NCBI GenBank assembly: GCA_945947925.1 | Contig: CAMEZU010000061.1 | Span: 1-8,690, forward strand | Source of the DNA: an uncultured Verrucomicrobiota bacterium | Lineage (GTDB): Bacteria; Verrucomicrobiota; Kiritimatiellia; RFP12; UBA1067 | Reading direction: 5' to 3' | Length of the DNA stretch: 8,690 nt | Shown here: piece by piece, positions 1 through 6,742 of the stretch | Position numbering within the stretch: position 1 is the first letter of the stretch | Layout of the letters: each line of letters opens with the position of its first letter | Notes under the pieces: model-generated | What the model saw: the letters and a program-made list of their open reading frames with translations, nothing else | Databases searched by the model: none | Told to the model about the DNA's origin: nothing | Translations under genes and position numbers: made by a program

Positions 1-184
1 CCCAGGCGTCGTAGGTGTAGCTTGTCGTCACACCGCGTGCCCAGGTCCGTGTTGCAAGGTTGCCGTCATCAGTGTAAGTATAGCACGGACCCCGCCCGTC
101 TGCATAGAGCTTTTGCGTGACGAGTCCCGTCGCCTCCCCTACACACGGGGATGCCCTTCTTCCGATTCTATGCAATCTGTCCAT
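1..184 (-). CDS. RHS/YD-repeat protein fragment (runs off left edge)
   Basis: I translated the minus strand from the edge upwards. The frame reads 61 codons without a stop from an ATG at 184-182. Residues about 17-61 are clear YD/RHS repeat sequence: GEATGLVTQKLYADG, then YTYTDDGNLATRTWARG, then SYTYDAW at the edge. Such repeats form the beta-cage shell of RHS/YD proteins (toxin carriers or surface proteins). Residues 1-16 show no RHS character, and no Shine-Dalgarno precedes the ATG. The start is therefore uncertain, and the RHS similarity begins abruptly near position 136. An intact RHS gene would normally have a long N-terminal part before such a repeat, so this may be an orphan RHS cassette or a truncated remnant. 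The family call is fairly secure; the gene's integrity cannot be judged from the window. Confidence 0.62.
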   Translation of the reverse strand, partial: MDRLHRIGRRASPCVGEATGLVTQKLYADGRGPCYTYTDDGNLATRTWARGVTTSYTYDAW

Positions 185-303
185 CCATGACAATAAACGG
201 ATGGCGAAAACGGATATGACACGGTTTTGAATTTTATTTTAAAAAAGTCAGAACGCGGTCGCTCCTTCATCTCCGAGCGATGGGATCTCGCCATTACAAA
301 ACA

Positions 304-319
304 TGCGGGTCAACCCGCA
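304..319 (-). terminator. Possible weak Rho-independent terminator for the operon
   Basis: On the minus strand TGCGGG, loop TTGA, CCCGCA forms a perfect 6-bp GC-rich stem and is followed by TGTTTTGT, a short interrupted U-tract. It lies about 230 nt past the stop codon of the last operon gene (547). The stem is short and the U-run poor. It could instead be an operator-like palindrome: the two 7-nt arms TGCGGGT and ACCCGCA are perfectly inverted around CA. Confidence 0.3.
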
Positions 320-485
320 AGGTCATGCCGATTGTGCCGCCTTATCCCTGCATTCCATCAGCACAAGAAGCGACGGCACCCAGAGAAGTCTGGCTGCACT
401 ACTCTACGGCAAAAACCAGCCTCAGCCCCCAACTGGACAATCTACAGGCACGAAATCCTGCGTGAGTTATATCCATGAACGTTCA

Positions 486-498
486 CACGCGAAGCGTG
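486..498. repeat. Short hairpin with GAA triloop
   Basis: CACGC, GAA, GCGTG gives a perfect 5-bp stem closed by a GAA loop. The core GCGAAGC is known as an unusually stable DNA mini-hairpin. It lies 49-61 nt downstream of the last operon gene and has no U-run on either side, so it is not a classical terminator. It might stabilise the mRNA 3' end or be chance. Confidence 0.25.
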
Positions 499-546
499 GG
501 AGGCTCGCTAACCCATTACGGGCATGTTTGGATTAAGATGGGGGCG

Positions 547-1572
547 TCACAGCGCGCCGGCTTCGATGTGGGGGATGCCGCCGATGGGGCGGGGGTAGGT
601 GTCGAAGGACGCGGCGAGGAGGTCGCTTCCGTAGCGCCAGGGATGGAGCTTGGCGACCGTCGGAAGGAGCGGATCGCGCGCGTGTAGCGTAAGGACGAGA
701 TTCGCCCTTTCGGTGCGCCGGCGCGCGCGGGACAGGAGCTCGGCGAAGAGCGCGGGATCGTCATTCTCCACAAGAGCATAGGCGAGGTAGCGGCAGCGGA
801 GCTCGTCGCCCACAGACGGCAGGAGCGGCGCACCGCGGCAGCGCGACCAGGCGTTCGCAAACGAACGCATCGCCCGCATCGCCGGGGCATAGCCGTCCAC
901 GAAGATTCGCCGGAAGTCTCCGTGCGACCAGACGGCCGCCGCCCCGACAATCCGTCCGTTTCGGCGCAGGCAGAAGAAGTCCTCGTCACGGAGGGACGGA
1001 TGACGCTCTTCGAGCACGGGGAAGAGCGGCTTGCGCGGCGCTTCGCGACGGTAGAATGCGGCAATGTCCTCAAACGGGGCTCCGTCCGACGGGTCCGCCC
1101 CCGGAAGCGGGGTGAGGACGCAGGTCTCGAGCCGGCCCGCACGGCGGCACTGCGGCAGGCCGGGACGGCCCGACGTCAGCAAGCCGACGACGCCCGGGTT
1201 TCCCGCAAGGACGGTCGCAAAATCAACGACACTCGGATCGTCCGCCGCCTGCGCCCGCGCCTGGCGGAGGCCGCGAGAAAGCGCGAAGCCGCGCCGCGCC
1301 CAGGGGAAGCTCCTGAGACCGCTCAGGTAGCCGACACGTTGCACGACACCGTCCAGCCACACGGCGCGCGTCGTCCGCGTCGACGCCCCGCAGAGCCCGC
1401 GCGCCGCGTCCTCGACCACCGAGAGCGCGAGATGCGCGCCCTTCAGTCCCTCGCCCGCCGCATAGCCCTTCGCGTAGGCGTAGCGCAGCCGCACCCAGCC
1501 GGGGAGGGGCGTCTCGACGAGGCGCAGGAGCGCGGACTCGTCAGCGGGCGCGTAGGGGCGCCCCGAGATCAC
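547..1572 (-). CDS. Gene H: two-part GNAT-like acyltransferase
   Basis: A 341-residue protein. The start is the GTG at 1572, which overlaps the stop of gene G in GTGA; a GGAGG lies 9 nt upstream inside gene G's last codons. The longer frame starting at 1824 is antisense-style noise inside gene G and is rejected. The N-terminal half (about 5-130) looks like a GNAT fold: PADESALLRLVETPLPGW, then a ligand/strand pattern GYLSGLRSFPWARRGFALSRG at about 81-101, resembling the beta4/P-loop region where acetyl-CoA is held. The second half (about 150-341) contains another GNAT-like strand pair, NGRIVGAAAVW at about 205-215 followed by RRIFVDGYAP. By family these proteins transfer an acyl group from a CoA donor to an amine; the substrate is unknown. 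It is the last gene of the operon. Confident on GNAT-like, not on chemistry. Confidence 0.68.
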   Translation of the reverse strand: MISGRPYAPADESALLRLVETPLPGWVRLRYAYAKGYAAGEGLKGAHLALSVVEDAARGLCGASTRTTRAVWLDGVVQRVGYLSGLRSFPWARRGFALSRGLRQARAQAADDPSVVDFATVLAGNPGVVGLLTSGRPGLPQCRRAGRLETCVLTPLPGADPSDGAPFEDIAAFYRREAPRKPLFPVLEERHPSLRDEDFFCLRRNGRIVGAAAVWSHGDFRRIFVDGYAPAMRAMRSFANAWSRCRGAPLLPSVGDELRCRYLAYALVENDDPALFAELLSRARRRTERANLVLTLHARDPLLPTVAKLHPWRYGSDLLAASFDTYPRPIGGIPHIEAGAL

Positions 1573-2888
1573 AGGCCGTCGCCTCCGTGGAGGCCGCGGC
1601 GAGACACGACGTCGTGTCCCTGCAGGAAGTTCGAATAGTAGTAGCAGAGCGTCTTGATGAAACCGTGGGAGTTCGCGCGGAAGTCGAGTCCGCGCTTCAA
1701 GATGGACCCGACCGTGTAGAACTTGAGCCGGTATTCCTGGCATTTGTCCGCGAGTTCCTGCGGCGTGAAGTTCTTCGGACGGAAGACGACGTCGCCGAAG
1801 CCGACCTTCGGATCGAGCCACCACCTGTCGTTGAGCAGACGTCCCTCGCGCACGAAACGCGCATGGACGTCCGTCCCCGGGAACGGCACAAGGTGATTGA
1901 ACGCGGCGAAGAAGAACTTGCTCTCCATCGCGAACTTGAACGTGCGCTCGAAGGTCTCGGGCGTGTCCTGGTCGTAGCCGAAGACGAACGTCGCGTAGAT
2001 CGAGAGATGGTGCTTGCGCAGGTTTGCGACGCCGCGCGCGTAGTCCGCGTTCGCGACGTTGACGCGCTTGCCCATCGACTCCAGCACCTCGCCGTTGAGC
2101 GACTCGAAGCCGATGAGGACGCCGCAGCAGCCGCTCTCCTCCATCAGCGTGAGGAGTTCGTCGTCGTTGGCCGTGTGGATGCTCAGCTGGGCGACCCAGA
2201 GCTTCTTGAGCGGCTTGAGCTTCCGGCAGAGCTCCTTCAGGCGCGGTACGTCCATCGCGAGATTATCATCGACGAAGAAGACGATGCGCTTCGGCAGCGT
2301 CTTCATCTCGGCGATCACGTCGTCGATCGGACGCGGCGTGTAGCAGCGGTTGAAGAACTTGGTGATCGAGCAGAACTCGCAGCTGAAGCTGCAGCCGCGC
2401 GCCGTCTCAATGAGGTTGAGGGGACCGTAGGAACGTCCCGCGTAGATGGAGCGGTCTGGCATCGGACAGATCACGCCGCCCTTGCCGACATAGCGCTTCT
2501 TCAGGCTGCCGGCGCGGAAGTCGGCGAGCATCTCGGTCCAGGTCGTCTCCGCGTCGCCGATCATGATCGCATCCGCGTGTTCAGCGGCCTCGTCGGGATT
2601 GAGCGTCGTATGGAAGCCGCCGAGGACGACCGTCGCGCCCTGCGCACGGAACTTCGCAGCGATCTCGTAGCTGCGCGCCGCCGTGTAGCACTCGACGGGC
2701 ATCACGACGAGATCAGCCCGGACGGAGAAGTCGACCTCGCCGAGGCGGTCGTCCATGTAGACGCGCTCGACGTCCTTCGGCGTGAGCGCGGAAAGGACGG
2801 CGATTCCGAGCGGTTCCATGATCCAGGTCTTCGGATACTTCCCCTTCTTCGCACGACCGACCGCGGACTGGATGAAGACGATTTTCAT
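1569..2888 (-). CDS. Gene G: B12-binding-domain radical SAM protein (COG1032)
   Basis: A 439-residue protein starting at the ATG at 2888, which overlaps gene F's stop in ATGA; AAGGAG lies upstream in gene F's last codons. Residues 1-135 form a cobalamin-binding-type Rossmann domain (MKIVFIQSAVG, strand VVMPVE, LGGFHTTLNPDEA at about 89-101, MIGDAE at 109-114). No DxHxxG motif is present, so base-off/His-on binding is unlikely, as in many COG1032 members. The radical SAM core follows, with cluster cysteines C166, C170 and C173 in CSFSCEFC, then FVDDN and a late LVPFPGTDVHARF element. The C-terminal part (about 370-439) is the extension typical of these enzymes. Known relatives methylate or rearrange unactivated carbons, such as hopanoid methylase HpnP and HpnJ. 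The substrate here is not readable. It shares an operon with three other radical SAM enzymes. Confidence 0.88.
   Translation of the reverse strand: MKIVFIQSAVGRAKKGKYPKTWIMEPLGIAVLSALTPKDVERVYMDDRLGEVDFSVRADLVVMPVECYTAARSYEIAAKFRAQGATVVLGGFHTTLNPDEAAEHADAIMIGDAETTWTEMLADFRAGSLKKRYVGKGGVICPMPDRSIYAGRSYGPLNLIETARGCSFSCEFCSITKFFNRCYTPRPIDDVIAEMKTLPKRIVFFVDDNLAMDVPRLKELCRKLKPLKKLWVAQLSIHTANDDELLTLMEESGCCGVLIGFESLNGEVLESMGKRVNVANADYARGVANLRKHHLSIYATFVFGYDQDTPETFERTFKFAMESKFFFAAFNHLVPFPGTDVHARFVREGRLLNDRWWLDPKVGFGDVVFRPKNFTPQELADKCQEYRLKFYTVGSILKRGLDFRANSHGFIKTLCYYYSNFLQGHDVVSRRGLHGGDGL
1573..1589 (-). promoter_or_regulatory. RBS deciding the GTG start of gene H
   Basis: The minus strand reads ACGGAGG, then a 9-nt spacer, then GTG at 1572. 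It encodes the Gly-Gly near the end of gene G and fixes the gene H start 252 nt downstream of the longest possible frame. Confidence 0.65.
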
Positions 2889-4183
2889 GAGACGTTTCTC
2901 CTTGCCTTGTCCTCCGCATAGCGGAGACCGTAGTAATAGCACGGCGGACACACCGAACCGTCCGCCAGCAGGACGCCGCCCGTGCAGTGCCCGAAGCGAC
3001 AGGCGTCCAGCCGGTCGGGCGTCATCAACGATTCGATGGTGATCATCTGCAGACTCTCGCCGGGACTCGGACGGCGGCCCTCCCACTTCCGCATCAGCCG
3101 CAGACGGCGCCAGCCGAAGTGCCGCAGATAGCACAGGAAGAACCGGAGCCACTTGAGTCCGTATCCGCCCGGCTTCAGACGATAGAGGTCGTCGGCAAAG
3201 GCGTCGAAGTCCATGTGCCGCTGCAGGGGTTCGGCCCGGCCGTTGCGCGTCAGCCAGTACATCCAGACCAGACAGTCGGAGTCCATGCAGAACCCGGCCG
3301 CCGGCACGGACTGGGGGATGCGGAAGTCCTCGGCCTTCAGTCCGTCGACGACACCCGACGCGACGATGGTCTTCACGATTTCCTCGCGGTCGACACTTTC
3401 GAGACCGGGCACGGTCCGTCCGTCGTCCTGGTACACCTGGATGTCGTACATGGACATCTTGTCCGCATGCGCGATGTAGTAGCGGATGATCTCGGGGATC
3501 TCCTTCAGGTTCAGCTGGCACGCCGTCGTCACGAACCCGACGTTCAGGTTCGCGGCAAAGCAGCGTTCGGCGGCCCGCAGCTTGATCTCGACGAGGTCCC
3601 TGCGGCCCTTCATCATCTCGGACACCTCCGGATCGAAGGTGTCGAAGGAAAGCGAGAACTTCGTCAGGCCCGCATCCTTGAGCCGGGCGATGAAGTCCGG
3701 GTCCGTGCCGCCGCGCACGCCGTTGGTCAGCATCGAACAGCGGAAGCCGTATTCGCGCGCGAGGATGCGGACGATTTCGACGATATCGGGGTGCTCGGAC
3801 GGTTCGCCGCCCGTGAGCATCACGTTGTAGGGCTTCAGCTCCTTCAGGCGGCGTGCGGCGGTGCGGACCTCGTCAAGCGACATCCGCCAGCCGGTTCGCG
3901 GCGCATCCGCGAAACAGATCGGACACTGCAGGGAACAGGCGTCCGTGATGTGGAGGAGGCAGTTCGACCAGCCCCGGCGGAAGCCCTTCGGCTCGGGACG
4001 GATCTGACTGCGGAACGTGGCGAACAGGCGGGCGTCGGAACTTGCCTGCCGTTCGCGCGCGCCCTTGGGGCAGTCGATGCGCCAGTAGACGCGTCCGTCG
4101 CGCTCGACCTGGTCCGCCGGATGGAACCGTCCGCAGTCGGGGCAGTACATCCGCGTGTGGCACCGCGCCTCACACGGGTTCAC
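2885..4183 (-). CDS. Gene F: Tes/COG1964-like radical SAM protein with Cys-rich N-terminus
   Basis: A 432-residue protein starting at a GTG (4183-4181) that overlaps gene E's stop in GTGA; a strong AAGGAGGAGG lies 7 nt upstream. The N-terminus carries C4, C8, C14, C17 (CPDC) and C38 in a pattern like the rubredoxin-type knuckle of MJ0619/Tes proteins (CPxC, then ADQVERDGRVYW, then CPK). The radical SAM motif is C83-x3-C87-x2-C90 (DACSLQCPICFADA), with TGGEP at 124-128 and SLSFDTFDPE at 177-186. Further cysteines at 299, 304, 395, 400, 412 and 415 (VCPPCYYYGLR) fit auxiliary iron-sulfur clusters. Residues 343-368 are strongly hydrophobic and cationic (LKWLRFFLCYLRHFGWRRLR), suggesting membrane contact. 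In the family, Tes joins lipid chains carbon to carbon and class D methylases methylate cofactors. The family resemblance is good; the reaction is inferred only. Confidence 0.78.
   Translation of the reverse strand: MNPCEARCHTRMYCPDCGRFHPADQVERDGRVYWRIDCPKGARERQASSDARLFATFRSQIRPEPKGFRRGWSNCLLHITDACSLQCPICFADAPRTGWRMSLDEVRTAARRLKELKPYNVMLTGGEPSEHPDIVEIVRILAREYGFRCSMLTNGVRGGTDPDFIARLKDAGLTKFSLSFDTFDPEVSEMMKGRRDLVEIKLRAAERCFAANLNVGFVTTACQLNLKEIPEIIRYYIAHADKMSMYDIQVYQDDGRTVPGLESVDREEIVKTIVASGVVDGLKAEDFRIPQSVPAAGFCMDSDCLVWMYWLTRNGRAEPLQRHMDFDAFADDLYRLKPGGYGLKWLRFFLCYLRHFGWRRLRLMRKWEGRRPSPGESLQMITIESLMTPDRLDACRFGHCTGGVLLADGSVCPPCYYYGLRYAEDKARRNVS
2889..2903 (-). promoter_or_regulatory. RBS of gene G inside end of gene F
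   Basis: The minus strand reads AAGGAG, then a 9-nt spacer, then ATG at 2888. The bases lie within the last codons of gene F (Ala-Arg-Arg-Asn). Confidence 0.65.
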
Positions 4184-5265
4184 AGCGGCACCTCCTCCTT
4201 GAGGTCGCCCAGGCAGAGCGGGTGGAGACGTCCGTTCCGGATCGTCGCATCCGGGCAGCCGTCGCAGAACTCGATGCGTCCGTCACCGAGGGAATAGGGC
4301 GGACGCTGGACGATGATGTGCTTCTCAAGGAGCTTCCAGCCGCACACGGTCGCCTTGAGCGCAAACCAGAACGTGCGGAGATGTCCGCCGGTGAGGCCGT
4401 TGACGAGGAGCCTCACCTTGAGCTTCGCGGAGGTCGAGCGAATCCAGTGGACCGAGCGGCGGCCGAAGAAGGCGAGGCCGTACAGGAAGGCGCGTTCGAG
4501 CAATCCCGGCCGCAGATTGTCCCAGTCGCGCTCGCGTCCCTCGCGGTCGATCGCCTGCGTGCTCTGCAGCACGTACCAGCGGGGCGCGTTCCTCTCGTAT
4601 CTCCCGCCGACAAAGACCGACGGTTCGTACCCGGCCGCCCTGAAGGACTCCAGCATCGTCGAGGGATCGACGTCTTCCTGCGCCCGGTCGCTGCGGATCT
4701 CGCTAAAGTCGCGCGCCATCGTGACGAGCGCGTATTCGTATTCGGGCGTCGCACGCAGAAACTCGCCGAAGCGCCGGAAGGACTCGCCGTCCGCAGGCTC
4801 GATCGTCTCGTCGAGCGCGGGGAAGAGTCCGTGACGCCGCGCGATGCGCCCCTTCTCGCGCCGCAGGTCGTCGATCGTCGCGTCCGTCGCATCGGGACGC
4901 CTCTGCCCCTTCTGCACATGGATTGTGATCATGCCGAGTCCGGCCTTCGCCAGGCGCTCAGCCATCGCGTCGTCGAGGAGGATGCCGTTCGTCAGGGTGT
5001 TGACGGTGAGCCCCTCCCGGTGATGAAGCCAGTCGACGATCTCCGCGACTTCGGGATGCATCAACGGCTCGCCGCCGCTCAGGGAAATCGCCGACAGGTT
5101 GCGCGCGCTGCGGAGGAGGACAAGCTCCTCCTTAAGCGCGTCCAGGCTCTTGCAGTTCAAGGGTGCGGTGGCGTTGTAGCAGTTCGCGCAGCGGCAGTTG
5201 CAGCCGCGCAGGATGTCCAGGACCGCATGCGGCGCGGTCTTTCCGTGCCAGGGCAGACGCATCAT
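4180..5265 (-). CDS. Gene E: radical SAM enzyme, paralog of gene B
   Basis: A 361-residue protein. The ATG at 5265 is chosen because it overlaps gene D's stop by 4 nt and has GGAGG 7 nt upstream; the longer frame from 5478 only extends into gene D's antisense-free overlap and is rejected. Radical SAM cysteines are C22-x3-C26-x2-C29 in RGCNCRCANCYN, followed by SGGEPLMHP at 63-71 and LTNGIL at 91-96. A motif HVQKGQRRPD sits at 116-125. Near the C-terminus CDGCPD and a later C351 form C-x2-C-x13-C (C334, C337, C351), a reduced auxiliary cluster or metal site rather than a full seven-Cys SPASM domain. Segments 255-277 and 283-318 are hydrophobic with basic residues. It shares all these landmarks with gene B, so the two arose by duplication. 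The substrate is unknown. Confidence 0.85.
   Translation of the reverse strand: MMRLPWHGKTAPHAVLDILRGCNCRCANCYNATAPLNCKSLDALKEELVLLRSARNLSAISLSGGEPLMHPEVAEIVDWLHHREGLTVNTLTNGILLDDAMAERLAKAGLGMITIHVQKGQRRPDATDATIDDLRREKGRIARRHGLFPALDETIEPADGESFRRFGEFLRATPEYEYALVTMARDFSEIRSDRAQEDVDPSTMLESFRAAGYEPSVFVGGRYERNAPRWYVLQSTQAIDREGRERDWDNLRPGLLERAFLYGLAFFGRRSVHWIRSTSAKLKVRLLVNGLTGGHLRTFWFALKATVCGWKLLEKHIIVQRPPYSLGDGRIEFCDGCPDATIRNGRLHPLCLGDLKEEVPL
4184..4200 (-). promoter_or_regulatory. RBS deciding the GTG start of gene F
   Basis: The minus strand reads AAGGAGGAGG, then TGCCGCT, then GTG. This is the strongest Shine-Dalgarno in the window and offsets the non-ATG start. It encodes the Lys-Glu-Glu-Val near the end of gene E. 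Confidence 0.75.
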
Positions 5266-6113
5266 GTCCGTTCCTCCAGGTTGACGAGGCCGGCGCCGCG
5301 CGAAAAGAACGCGTCGTCGCAGCCATAGGCGGTGAAGAAGTTCGACCATTCGCGGAAGACGTTCCGCGAGGTCCGCTTGAAGACGTAGGGAAAGGCGGGG
5401 TAGTCCGTGCCGAAGACGAGCCGGGACCGAAGCAGCGGATCGGCGAGGATCCGCTTCAGCCAGTAATGCCGCACGCAACCGCAGAACGCGCTCGCATCAC
5501 CCCAGACGTTCGGATAGGTGCGCACGAGGTCCATCCATGCGCGGATGCCGTTGCGCTCCTGGAGCATCATGTGGCAGCCGCAATGCGCACAGACGAGCGT
5601 CACGCCGAGTGCCGCAGCCCGCGCGAGGCGGGCGGGATCGTTGAGACGGTTCGAGCCGCCGCGGAGCGCGTGTTCGTGTCCCGTGTGCACGAGGACGGGC
5701 AGGTGGTGACGCGCCATCAGGTGCCAGAACGGCTGGCAGGCGTCGTCCGCCGGATCGATGCGCTGGAACGAGGGATGGAGCTTCACGAGGACCGCCCCGT
5801 CGCGGACGGCCTGCGCGACGTCGTCCGCGAGGGTCGGCGAGAGCGGATTCAGGTTGACGCCGTAGAGGAAGCCGGGGTGCGCGCGGCAGAACGCAAGGGT
5901 CTCGGCGTTGCCGGCGACGAGCGGGGTATTCTCGATCGCGCAGACAACGGCCTTGTCGACCGGTCCTTCCGCCAGGTCCGCGACGAACTTCGCGCGGAAC
6001 GCGTCGACCGAACGGACGCCGAGCCGCCACTGCACGACCTTGTTGCAATAATTGAAGCGCGCACCTTCGCCGGCGCGGCTGGACACGAGGTGCGTATGGA
6101 GGTCGACGGTCAT
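5262..6113 (-). CDS. Gene D: amidohydrolase-2 family metal-dependent hydrolase
   Basis: A complete 283-residue TIM-barrel protein, a normal length for the amidohydrolase-2 group. Metal-binding landmarks are in order: DLHTH at 4-8 (H6, H8), VKLHPSFQ at 110-117, LVHTGHE at 141-147 (H143), VCAHCG at 174-179 (H177) and FGTDYP at 234-239 (D237). Family members hydrolyse or decarboxylate small carbonyl/amide substrates using a divalent metal in the cytoplasm. No signal peptide is seen. Its ATG overlaps gene C's stop in ATGA. It is the only gene in this operon without a recognisable Shine-Dalgarno close to its start (nearest AGGA is 18 nt away), so translation probably depends on ribosomes finishing gene C. 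Its role in the pathway is unknown; removing a protecting group or opening a precursor would be guesses. Confidence 0.85.
   Translation of the reverse strand: MTVDLHTHLVSSRAGEGARFNYCNKVVQWRLGVRSVDAFRAKFVADLAEGPVDKAVVCAIENTPLVAGNAETLAFCRAHPGFLYGVNLNPLSPTLADDVAQAVRDGAVLVKLHPSFQRIDPADDACQPFWHLMARHHLPVLVHTGHEHALRGGSNRLNDPARLARAAALGVTLVCAHCGCHMMLQERNGIRAWMDLVRTYPNVWGDASAFCGCVRHYWLKRILADPLLRSRLVFGTDYPAFPYVFKRTSRNVFREWSNFFTAYGCDDAFFSRGAGLVNLEERT
5266..5278 (-). promoter_or_regulatory. RBS of gene E inside end of gene D
   Basis: The minus strand reads TGGAGG, then AACGGAC, then ATGATG. The 7-nt spacing supports the first ATG (5265) over the second. The bases encode the Glu-Glu near the end of gene D. 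Confidence 0.7.
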
Positions 6114-6742
6114 TTCGCAATGCGCTTGTTGTCCTGCCAGACGCTGTACGGCGGCGAGATGAGGAAGGCCTTCGTGGACTGGTTCGCCTTGAGAACCGTA
6201 CCCGGGCTCAGGAGCGAATAGGCGCCGACGACGACATGGTCCTCGACCACGGGCGGCTCGAGCCAGAGCTCATTCTCGACATGCACGTGCGCCGCCATGC
6301 GCACGCCGACGCCGAAGCCGCAATGGTCGCCGACGACGAGAAACGGACGGTCGAGGACGATCGTGCCGGCGCTCCAGTAGGTGAGCCTTCCGATCTTCGC
6401 GCCCCAGAGGCGGAGCCACAGGCTGTAGACGCCGGGGAGGCAGCGGAGCACCTCCTCGAGCTGCGGAAAGCGGTTGTAGAGGTTCTGCGAGCAGAAGACG
6501 AACCACCAGACGTAGTAGGCGCGCGTACCGATCGGAATCTTGCCCGAGCGGAGCGGATGCGCCAGGAGCGCAAGGCGGGCGCAGGCGAGGGGCAGGAAGT
6601 AGAGCGCCGTGAGAAAGCCGCCGATCTTCCAGGCCCAGCCCGGCAGGAAGACGAGCGTCGAGACGAGGACGGCGAGATGGAGGACCGTGAAGTAGTTGCA
6701 GAGGAGCGCGGCCGCGATCTCCCCTTTCGTCATTTTCCGCAT
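6110..6742 (-). CDS. Gene C: membrane-anchored left-handed beta-helix (hexapeptide) acyltransferase
   Basis: A 210-residue protein. The start chosen is the ATG at 6742, with AAAGGAG 7 nt upstream; it overlaps gene B's end by 13 nt. The alternative ATG at 6733 would give the 4-nt ATGA overlap seen elsewhere but places the Shine-Dalgarno too far. The longer frame from 6835 is rejected. Residues about 8-34 and 39-61 are two hydrophobic membrane segments (ALLCNYFTVLHLAVLVSTLVF cut here at TLVF; GGFLTALYFLPLACARLALL). From about residue 113 onwards the hexapeptide turns of a left-handed beta-helix appear: AKIGRLTYWSAGTIVLD, then VVGDHCGFGVGV, VVEDHVVVGAYSLLSPGTVL. Such enzymes acylate sugars or amines using CoA or ACP donors. 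The anchoring places it at the inner membrane. The final substrate cannot be read. Confidence 0.75.
   Translation of the reverse strand: MRKMTKGEIAAALLCNYFTVLHLAVLVSTLVFLPGWAWKIGGFLTALYFLPLACARLALLAHPLRSGKIPIGTRAYYVWWFVFCSQNLYNRFPQLEEVLRCLPGVYSLWLRLWGAKIGRLTYWSAGTIVLDRPFLVVGDHCGFGVGVRMAAHVHVENELWLEPPVVEDHVVVGAYSLLSPGTVLKANQSTKAFLISPPYSVWQDNKRIAK

Larger units (their letters stand above)
185..546. other. Intergenic region, no supported gene
   Basis: These 362 bases separate the RHS fragment from the end of the operon. Short plus-strand reading frames of 61-83 codons exist here, but they overlap one another, lack ribosome binding sites and resemble no family I know. Base composition is more mixed than in the operon, with a markedly AT-rich stretch at 226-247. 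I see no tRNA, CRISPR or convincing promoter. Two small hairpins are listed separately. CCATCC at 181-186 and GGATGG at 199-204 could pair across a 12-nt loop, which is weak. Confidence 0.5.

Noticed and set aside
486..498. GAA-loop hairpin as the operon terminator
   Set aside because: The stem is only 5 bp and is not followed by a U-run on the minus strand (it continues TGAACGTT).
227..536. Three short plus-strand frames (61-83 codons) in the intergenic region
   Set aside because: They overlap each other, have no RBS, resemble no family, and none stands out from chance.
1573..1824. N-terminal extension of gene H to 425 residues
   Set aside because: It overlaps gene G out of frame, is Arg-rich, and the GTG at 1572 has a well-placed GGAGG and the standard 4-nt overlap.
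2889..3521. N-terminal extension of gene G making a 650-residue protein
   Set aside because: The extension lies entirely within gene F in another frame, is Arg/Gly-rich without domain character, and the ATG at 2888 has an RBS and begins a canonical B12-binding domain.
5266..5478. N-terminal extension of gene E to 432 residues
   Set aside because: It is out of frame inside gene D with no motif; the paralog gene B begins at the matching residue, supporting the start at 5265.
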